Positions 16,494 to 23,000 of a DNA stretch of 23,000 bases are shown here, piece after piece. The notes under the pieces were generated by a model. That model was not told where the DNA came from, did not search any database, and saw only the letters and a list, made by a program, of their open reading frames with translations. The number at the start of each line of letters is the position of its first letter. Positions within the stretch are counted from its first letter, which is position 1. Where the stretch lies: contig JBEGVB010000029.1 in assembly GCA_041178545.1 (NCBI GenBank), positions 1 through 23,000 of the forward strand. Direction: 5' to 3'. A program made the position numbers and the translations under genes. The stretch comes from JBEATZ01 sp041178545. Its GTDB lineage: Bacteria > Planctomycetota > UBA1135 > UBA2386.

Positions 16494-18067
16494 AGTGCAT
16501 CCCTTCGGACTTCCAGGTCCGCGAACAGCTGACCTTCACCGACGATCCGGGCGGGCAGCACTTCGTGCACCTGCTGCGCAAGGAGAAGCTCTCCACGCCA
16601 GAGGCCCTGTCGATGATCGTGCGAGATGCCAACGTCGAGCGCGGCAGCATCGCCTACGCGGGCCTGAAGGACCGGCAGGCCGTCACCGAGCAGTACGTGA
16701 GCATCCCCGACCGTGCCGTCGACATCGACCGGCCGGGACTGCGCGTGCGCTGCATCGGGCGCACGGACCGACCCATCACCAGCCGCATGAGCGAGGGCAA
16801 TGCGTTCACCATCACGGTGCGCGACCTCATGCCGGCCCAGGCTGCATCGTTGCGCCGCAACATGCCGTCGATCGTCAAGACGGGTTTCCCCAACTACTTC
16901 GACGACCAGCGCTTCGGCTGCCTGCGCCACGGGCAGGGCTTTGCCATGCTGCACGTGCTGCGCGGCGACTACGAGGAGGCGCTCCACTCGCTCGTCGCAG
17001 AGCCCTCGGAGGTCGCCATCAGCGGCGACATCCGGTTGAAGCGAGCCCTGCGCGCCCGCTGGGGCGACTGGGACGCGTGCATGGAGATCGTCCGTGGACC
17101 GGTCTACGAGCCCGTGTTCCAGCACCTGCAGCGCACGCGCAACGACTTCCGCGGCGCCATCGAGTTGCTGCCACAGCGCATGCGCGTGATCCACGCCTTT
17201 GCGTTCCAGTCGTTCCTCTGGAACCGCGCGTTGAGCCGGATGGTCTGGCCCTGGATCGCCTCCGCACAGCGGTTGCGCATCACGACGCTGGCTGGCGCGT
17301 TGGTCTCGTGGAAGTACCTTGACCCTCGGCGCGAGGAGGAGCTCGTGCAGATGCAGACGCCCCTGTACGGCCCCGAGGGAGCGGGCGGCGGCGCGCCGTT
17401 CCGCGCGGCGATGGAGGGCGAGCTGGCCCACAGCGGGTTGCGTCGCGACGACTTCCTTGCCAACTCCGTGCCCGGCATGGTCTGGAAGGAGGAGCCTCGC
17501 CAGGCACTGGTGAAGCCCATGGACATGGTCGAGCCCAAGCTGGCTCCCGACGAGATGCACCGGGGCAAGATGATGGCCGTCCTCGAGTTCCGCCTGCCGC
17601 GCGGCGCCTATGCAACCATGCTGCTGAAGCGCATGTTCGCCCAGCCGTGGTACGACCGTGGCAGCGACGAGCGCGACGGGCGCGGCTTCGAGGCGGAGAG
17701 CGAGCAGGCAGACGGTCGTGCACCGTTCCGCGGCGGGCGCGGTGACCGCAGGCCGAGCCCGCGCGGCGGCGAGCGTCGTCCACAGCGCAGCGGCAACCGC
17801 CCGCGCGACAACTACGTGCCGCGTCCCGAGTCGCCGCCCGTGGGCCTGCCGCCGCAGGGCGCGCCGGACCGTGGGCCGCGCCGCGACGACCGCGATGGGC
17901 CCGGGCGCGGCCAGGGCCGCGGACCTCGCGGTGGTGTTGGCGGTGGTGGCTTCCGCGGCGGTCGCGGACCCCGCGACGACCGTGGTCCCGGCCCGCGTGG
18001 TCCGGCCCCGGACCGCACGGACGCGCCTGCACCGTGGCAGTCGGACGACGAGGACATCGAATCATGA
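16484..18067 (+). CDS. truD: TruD-family tRNA pseudouridine synthase with long RGG-rich C-terminal tail
   Basis: A 527-residue protein. TruD enzymes make pseudouridine at position 13 of tRNA, in E. coli tRNA-Glu. The core (residues 1 to about 392) shows the family signatures: SDFQVREQL near the start, YAGLKDRQAVTEQYVSI with catalytic D63, GRTDRPITSRMSEGNAFTITVRDL, and GFPNYFDDQRFG, where NYF-QRFG is diagnostic. HAFAFQSFLWNRALSRM follows. Residues about 393-527 are an extra tail rich in Arg, Gly, Asp and Pro with four RGG and many RG motifs, ending in an acidic SDDEDIES. It looks disordered and RNA-binding, and E. coli TruD, about 350 residues long, has no such tail. The gene overlaps the upstream synthase by 10 bases and mtnP by 4 (ATGA), so all three are probably co-translated. 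Core assignment is firm; the tail's role is inference. Confidence 0.93.
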   Translation: MRLKCIPSDFQVREQLTFTDDPGGQHFVHLLRKEKLSTPEALSMIVRDANVERGSIAYAGLKDRQAVTEQYVSIPDRAVDIDRPGLRVRCIGRTDRPITSRMSEGNAFTITVRDLMPAQAASLRRNMPSIVKTGFPNYFDDQRFGCLRHGQGFAMLHVLRGDYEEALHSLVAEPSEVAISGDIRLKRALRARWGDWDACMEIVRGPVYEPVFQHLQRTRNDFRGAIELLPQRMRVIHAFAFQSFLWNRALSRMVWPWIASAQRLRITTLAGALVSWKYLDPRREEELVQMQTPLYGPEGAGGGAPFRAAMEGELAHSGLRRDDFLANSVPGMVWKEEPRQALVKPMDMVEPKLAPDEMHRGKMMAVLEFRLPRGAYATMLLKRMFAQPWYDRGSDERDGRGFEAESEQADGRAPFRGGRGDRRPSPRGGERRPQRSGNRPRDNYVPRPESPPVGLPPQGAPDRGPRRDDRDGPGRGQGRGPRGGVGGGGFRGGRGPRDDRGPGPRGPAPDRTDAPAPWQSDDEDIES

Positions 18068-18933
18068 GTGCCAAGACCCTGGGTGTGATCGGCGGGTCCG
18101 GCATCTACGACCTGCCGGGTCTCGAGGACCGCAAGGAGATCGCGCTGGAGACGCCGTTCGGCGTGCCCAGCGACCTCGTGGTCACCGGCCGGCTGCATGG
18201 TGTCGACATGGCCTTCCTGCCGCGCCACGGCCGAGGCCACCGCATCGCCCCGCACGAGTTGCCGTTCCGCGCCAACGTGCATGCGATGAAGCAACTGGGC
18301 ATGGAGTGCGTCGTCGGCATCTCGGCCGTCGGTTCGATGCAGATGCACCTGATGCCGGGCCACTTCGTGCTCGTCGACCAGTTCATCGACCGCACCCGTG
18401 GCCGCACCGAGGAGTCGACGTTCTTCTCCGACGGCTGCGTCGCCCACGGCCACTTCGCCGACCCGGTCTGGGAGCCCTTGCGCAAGCTGGCACTCAAGGC
18501 GGCGCGCAACGCAGGCGCCACGGCGCACGACGGCGGGACCTACGTGTGCATGGAGGGGCCGCTCTTCAGCACGCGCGCCGAGTCCAACCTCTACCGCAGC
18601 TGGGGCGTCGACGTGATCGGCATGACCAACCTGCAGGAGGCAAAGCTCGCACGCGAGGCGGAGATCGCCTACGCCACGATCGCGCTCGTCACCGACTTCG
18701 ACTGCTGGCACTCCGAGGCCGGTGACGTGGACGTCCACAAGGTGGTCCAGGTGGTCCGCGCCAACGCCGAGCTCGCTCGCGCGACCGTGCGCGAGCTGGC
18801 GCGCTTGGTGGCAGAGTCCGAGCCCGTCTCGGCCAAGGGTTGCATGAAGGGCGCCGTGATGACGGACCCTGCTCGCATCACCCCCGACGCACGCCGTCGG
18901 CTCGACCTGCTGGTCCGCGACGTGCTGGGCTGA
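18064..18933 (+). CDS. mtnP: S-methyl-5'-thioadenosine phosphorylase
   Basis: A 289-residue cytosolic enzyme that splits methylthioadenosine with phosphate into adenine and methylthioribose-1-phosphate. It is the entry to methionine salvage and clears the by-product of polyamine and other SAM-dependent reactions. The phosphate-binding GVIGGSGIYDL starts at residue 6, PRHGRGHRIAPHELPFRANVHAMKQLG forms the ribose/phosphate site, and GTYVCMEGPLFSTRAES plus MTNLQEAKLAREAEIAYATIALVTDFDCWH form the purine site. The MTN-EAKLAREAE and DFDCWH segments favour MTA phosphorylase over guanosine/inosine phosphorylase, though adenosine-type relatives cannot be fully excluded. ATG 18064 overlaps the truD stop (ATGA). 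The gene ends the operon at a hairpin (18950-18972). No other methionine-salvage gene lies in the window. Confidence 0.92.
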   Translation: MSAKTLGVIGGSGIYDLPGLEDRKEIALETPFGVPSDLVVTGRLHGVDMAFLPRHGRGHRIAPHELPFRANVHAMKQLGMECVVGISAVGSMQMHLMPGHFVLVDQFIDRTRGRTEESTFFSDGCVAHGHFADPVWEPLRKLALKAARNAGATAHDGGTYVCMEGPLFSTRAESNLYRSWGVDVIGMTNLQEAKLAREAEIAYATIALVTDFDCWHSEAGDVDVHKVVQVVRANAELARATVRELARLVAESEPVSAKGCMKGAVMTDPARITPDARRRLDLLVRDVLG

Positions 18934-18949
18934 ACCGCTCCTGACCGAG

Positions 18950-18972
18950 GTCTGCCTGCGCCGCAGGCAGAC
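18950..18972. terminator. Bidirectional hairpin between mtnP and the dehydrogenase
   Basis: GTCTGCCTGC (18950-18959), GCC, GCAGGCAGAC (18963-18972): a perfect 10-bp stem in the 42-base gap between convergent genes. No T-tract, but position and strength suit a shared terminator. Confidence 0.6.
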
Positions 18973-18975
18973 GGC

Positions 18976-20508
<1,533 letters not shown>

Positions 20509-20536
20509 GGGCAGCAGGGTTCCGTGGTGGGCCAAA

Positions 20537-20542
20537 AGTCTA
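20537..20542 (-). promoter_or_regulatory. Candidate -10 box for the dehydrogenase gene
   Basis: TAGACT on the minus strand, 28 bases before ATG 20508, would give a leader of about 20 bases. A GC-rich imperfect inverted repeat (GGCCCCCC / GGGGAGCC, 20551-20568) lies where the -35 would be, and no standard -35 is seen. Confidence 0.4.
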
Positions 20543-20906
20543 GGCGCGACGGCCCCCCTTGGGGAGCCGCAGCAGGCCCACCCCGTTCTTGTCGGCCCCC
20601 GTACCCTCCCGCCCTGTCCCTGTCCTGCCTTCGGTCCCGACCCGGGACGGGGGTGGTGGCGCCCGGCCCTGTGGCAGCTGGAAAGCACCTCGGCCCCACC
20701 GACCTCCGCGGCCGGACTCTCCGCCGACCTCGGCTCCTTCGGCCGGCGGGGCCTCGGTGCGTTGCCATAGGAGGTCCTCCGGGGTCGGAGCGTGACAAGT
20801 TCCTCGGTGGTCCGGAATCCGGTTGGTTTCCGTCACGCGGGCGCTGTTCGCCCCTCCTGTTGGATCGTTCAGGTCGACTGCGCCGAGGACCCTGCCGGGG
20901 CCCGGC
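20543..20906. other. Long divergent intergenic region without a convincing gene
   Basis: Between the dehydrogenase and the sigma factor, 413 bases hold no frame with a recognisable start, domain or normal codon pattern; the frames that cross it are Pro/Arg/Gly-rich. It does hold several small inverted repeats: GTCCCG/CGGGAC (20634-20648), GGAGG-T-CCTCC (20770-20780), and the GCGTGAC/GTCACGC pair around CCGGAATCCGG (20790-20838). It could carry operators or a small RNA; nothing identifies one. Confidence 0.4.
20790..20838. repeat. Inverted repeat upstream of the sigma factor gene
   Basis: GCGTGAC (20790-20796) and GTCACGC (20832-20838) are perfect 7-bp inverted arms, 35 bases apart. Between them lies the small palindrome CCGGAATCCGG (20812-20822). 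They sit about 70-115 bases before the -10 box of the sigma factor gene, consistent with an operator or a structured DNA/RNA element. Confidence 0.4.
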
Positions 20907-20912
20907 TACCAT
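20907..20912 (+). promoter_or_regulatory. -10 box of the sigma factor gene
   Basis: TACCAT, the same hexamer as before the CDF gene, lies 9 bases before ATG 20922. It leaves at most a few untranslated bases. No -35 consensus is visible. Confidence 0.45.
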
Positions 20913-20921
20913 CGGATCACC

Positions 20922-21509
20922 ATGAGTGGAGCAGGAGAGAACCAGATGCCCGACGACCTCGCCGAGGTCCTGGCCCTGCTCCGTTCGCCCCACGAGACGC
21001 ACGGGGTCCCGAAGGTCTTGGAGGTCATGGCCAGCCTGCGCCTGAAGGCGCGTCGTGGCCTGCCGCTCACTGCGCCGCTGCGTCGGCAGATCGACTCGGA
21101 GGACCTGGTGCAGGACACGGTGATGGACCTCATGGAGGCGGTGCACCGGTTCCGTGGCACGACCTGGCCCGAGTTCCTGGCCTTCGCGAACGCCGTGTTG
21201 GCACAGCGCGCTTCGCACCAGCGGCGCCGCGCCCAGGTGCGCGCGGGGGAACTCTCCCCGTTGACCAACACGTCCGAGGAGGAGCTTCCCGGCAACTCGG
21301 CGACCCCCAGCGTGGATGCCGCACACCTGGAGGACAAGGCGAAGCTGGGGCGCCTCATCGACGCCCTGCCCGGCGACTACCGCAAGGTGTTGCGCCTGCG
21401 CCTCGAGGGCCTCGACGGGCCGGCGATCGCCGCGCAGCTGGGGCTGGGTGAGGACGCCGTCCGCCAGCGCTTGTCGCGTGCGCTGGCCATGCTGCGGCAG
21501 AACTGGTAA
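20922..21509 (+). CDS. ECF-type RNA polymerase sigma factor
   Basis: A 195-residue alternative sigma factor. Region 2 (about residues 57-106) carries IDSEDLVQDTVMDLMEAVHRF, the promoter-melting and core-binding helix set, followed by a basic stretch (QRRRAQVR). After a polar linker (about 110-140), region 4 (about 143-195) has LIDALPGDYRKVLRLRLEGLDGPAIAAQLGLGEDAVRQRLSRA, a helix-turn-helix for -35 recognition. The N-terminal 40-residue extension and the kinase gene 77 bases downstream match planctomycete ECF groups linked to Ser/Thr kinases, where no classical anti-sigma gene is present; none is seen here either. The kinase may control the factor by phosphorylation, which is inference. ATG 20922 is chosen over ATG 20823 because of the -10 box at 20907 and the domain boundary; ATG 20946 is a further alternative. 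Confidence 0.9.
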   Translation: MSGAGENQMPDDLAEVLALLRSPHETHGVPKVLEVMASLRLKARRGLPLTAPLRRQIDSEDLVQDTVMDLMEAVHRFRGTTWPEFLAFANAVLAQRASHQRRRAQVRAGELSPLTNTSEEELPGNSATPSVDAAHLEDKAKLGRLIDALPGDYRKVLRLRLEGLDGPAIAAQLGLGEDAVRQRLSRALAMLRQNW

Positions 21510-21514
21510 GGAGA

Positions 21515-21551
21515 CATCCCCTTGGTCCGGCGCACAGGCGCCGGGGGGATG
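21515..21551 (+). promoter_or_regulatory. Nested hairpin between sigma factor and kinase genes
   Basis: An outer stem CATCCCC (21515-21521) / GGGGATG (21545-21551) and an inner stem CCGGCGC (21527-21533) / GCGCCGG (21538-21544) stack around an ACAG tetraloop, with one 5-base bulge (TTGGT). All 14 pairs are Watson-Crick. It begins six bases after the sigma stop codon and has no T-tract. It could act as an attenuator, an RNA-processing site or an mRNA stabiliser that sets sigma and kinase levels apart. Confidence 0.6.
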
Positions 21552-21586
21552 GTCCTGGAGAGTCGCCTCGGAGGCCCGAGCCCGTC

Positions 21587-23000
21587 ATGAGCGGTCCGAA
21601 CGCAGGGGAACCCAGTCCCGGGCAAACCGGCACCGGCGGCGCCGACGCGGACGGTGAGCGGCTGCAGCAGGCCCTTGAGCAGCGGCTTGCTGTCGGTGCC
21701 GACCCCATGGCGGCACTGGCCGACCTGCTGTCCGGCCGCAGCACGGACGAGCATGTGCTGCTGGGGATGCAGGGCGAGACTCTCGGCGGCTACCGGTTGG
21801 TGGCCGTGATCGGACGCGGTGGCATGGGGGTGACCTGGCTCGGACGGGACGCGAGCGGGGGCGAGGCCGCAGTGAAGGTCGTCACCGGCCTGAACGGTGC
21901 GGCGGGAGAACGCTTCGACAACGAGTGCAGGATCCTCAAGTCGCTACAGCACGAGGGAATCGTCCGCTACCTCGGCCACGGCGTGCTCGGGGACGGCCGC
22001 GGTTACCTCCTCATGGAGCACGTGCACGGCGTGGATCTCGAGGTGCTGCTCGAGGACGTGGTGCAGGTGGAGCCGCGCACCGAGGCTGCTGCGATGCTGT
22101 TGGAGGGCCACGAGGTGCGCGGACCGCTGGTGCTGCAGCAGGGCTCCTACCAGCGCCGCATCCTGCGCCTGCTCGCCACCGTTGCCGATGCGCTGCACCA
22201 TGCGCACCAGCAGGGGATCGTGCACCGCGACCTGAAGCCCGCAAACGTGTTGGTCTCGGCGGCGCTGGAGCCCACGCTCATCGACTTCGGGCTCTCGCGC
22301 GATGCCATGCAGAAGGTCTCGCTCTCACGCAGCGGGCAGGCCCTCGGGACGCTTGCGTACATGGCCCCCGAGCAGATGGGGCGCGACCCCGGCAACGTGG
22401 GGCCGCGCACCGACGTGTTCGCGCTCGGGCTCATGCTCTACCGCGCCACCACTGGTGCCGACCTGCGCAGCGACATGCACGACCTGTTCAGGCGGGCCGG
22501 GCAACCCTTCCTCCTGGACGCGCGCACGAGCCGGTCGCTGCCGGTCGACGTGCAGGCGATCCTCTACCGGTGTCTCGATCCACGTCCGGAGCGGCGCTAC
22601 GAGGACATGGGGCAGCTCGCCATCGACCTGCGCGCCGCTGCCGCCAACGGCGTGGTGAGCGTCCGCCGTCCCCACTGGCTCACGCTGCACCTCCGCAGCC
22701 CGCTGGGGCGCGTGACCCGGGCGGTTGCGCTGGTGTCCGCAGCCGTTGCAGGGGTCTGGCTGGCGTGGCCCGGCCAGACCTACGCGCTTGCCGTGCACGC
22801 ACTCGACCCCACGATTGCAGTGCGCGTGAACGGCGGCGAGGTGCTGAGCCCGCACCGCGGCAGCATCGAGCTGGACGGACCCGGCACCCAACAACTGGAG
22901 GTGCTCGTCGGGCGCAAGGTGGTGGACCGGGTCTCGGTCGACGTGCCCGAGGGCCAGCGCACCACGGTGTTGCCGTTGTTGCACACCCACGTGCAACTCG
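21587..23000 (+). CDS. Hanks-type Ser/Thr protein kinase, membrane-anchored (3' end outside window)
   Basis: The frame is open from ATG 21587 to the window end (471 residues seen). An N-terminal 70-residue Gly/Ala-rich region precedes the kinase domain (about 72-360). All key motifs are present: the glycine loop IGRGGMGVTWLG, the ATP-binding lysine K97 (AAVKVV), HRDLKPANVLV with catalytic D215, DFG with D233, MAPEQM, and RTDVFALGLMLYR. About 30 residues (166-195, VVQVEPRTEAAAML...) are inserted between helices D and E, longer than usual. A transmembrane helix lies at about 379-397 (AVALVSAAVAGVWLAW), then a beta-rich domain resembling PEGA-type repeats (AVRVNGGEVL, QQLEVLVGRKVVDRVSV) on the outer side. 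The start has GGAGG 12 bases upstream, a long spacing. It probably forms a signalling pair with the sigma factor; the sensed signal is unknown. Confidence 0.92.
   Translation, partial: MSGPNAGEPSPGQTGTGGADADGERLQQALEQRLAVGADPMAALADLLSGRSTDEHVLLGMQGETLGGYRLVAVIGRGGMGVTWLGRDASGGEAAVKVVTGLNGAAGERFDNECRILKSLQHEGIVRYLGHGVLGDGRGYLLMEHVHGVDLEVLLEDVVQVEPRTEAAAMLLEGHEVRGPLVLQQGSYQRRILRLLATVADALHHAHQQGIVHRDLKPANVLVSAALEPTLIDFGLSRDAMQKVSLSRSGQALGTLAYMAPEQMGRDPGNVGPRTDVFALGLMLYRATTGADLRSDMHDLFRRAGQPFLLDARTSRSLPVDVQAILYRCLDPRPERRYEDMGQLAIDLRAAAANGVVSVRRPHWLTLHLRSPLGRVTRAVALVSAAVAGVWLAWPGQTYALAVHALDPTIAVRVNGGEVLSPHRGSIELDGPGTQQLEVLVGRKVVDRVSVDVPEGQRTTVLPLLHTHVQL

Noticed and set aside
20540..20836. 98-codon minus-strand and 78-codon plus-strand (20559-20795) frames in the 413-base gap
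   Set aside because: Gly/Pro/Arg-rich, no domain, no start signal, and codon third positions do not follow the local pattern.

Overview
This is a GC-rich bacterial chromosome segment with dense, mostly G/C-ending codons. The likeliest source is a member of the Planctomycetota, probably a marine secretome-rich lineage. That is inferred from several large secreted enzymes with beta-rich C-terminal modules, an ECF-type sigma factor next to a Hanks-type Ser/Thr kinase with a C-terminal membrane anchor, and the scarcity of Shine-Dalgarno sites. The assignment is inference; there is no rRNA or other marker gene in the window. I see no insertion sequence, prophage, CRISPR array or other sign of a mobile island.

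Layout. Positions 1-253 (minus) hold the start of a secreted protein, cut by the window edge. It is divergent from a secreted M14 zinc carboxypeptidase (535-3282), followed by a secreted subtilisin-like protease with four fibronectin III repeats (3460-7116). Next come a CDF-type metal exporter (7191-8216), a possible small two-helix membrane protein (8228-8413) and a secreted nidogen-like protein (8559-10253). A CstA-family transporter (10281-12011, minus) is divergent from an RluA-family pseudouridine synthase (12058-12996), whose stop codon abuts that of a dGTPase-like HD hydrolase (12997-14079, minus). A complete tRNA-Glu(CTC) unit with promoter, encoded CCA and intrinsic terminator follows on the minus strand (14149-14308), then a nucleotide-sugar epimerase (14432-15451). 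A tightly packed operon follows: a second RluA-family pseudouridine synthase, truD with an RGG-rich tail, and a methylthioadenosine phosphorylase (15507-18933). It converges on a secreted PQQ-type glucose/sorbosone dehydrogenase (18976-20508, minus). After a 413-base gap come the sigma factor (20922-21509) and the kinase (from 21587, running off the window).

How the parts fit. The left third and the dehydrogenase form a secretome for degrading or oxidising external polymers. All five signal peptides appear to be cut just before a glutamine. The middle is RNA modification and nucleotide housekeeping: three pseudouridine synthases, dGTPase, MTA salvage, and a tRNA-Glu carrying the U13 that TruD enzymes modify. 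The right end is a sigma/kinase signalling pair. Several genes have a TANNNT box only 6-9 bases before the start codon, suggesting leaderless or nearly leaderless mRNAs.

I did not find a clear new defence or metabolic system. The most unusual items are the RGG-tailed TruD, the leaderless promoter pattern, the nested hairpin between sigma factor and kinase, and a C-terminal module apparently shared by two unrelated secreted proteins.
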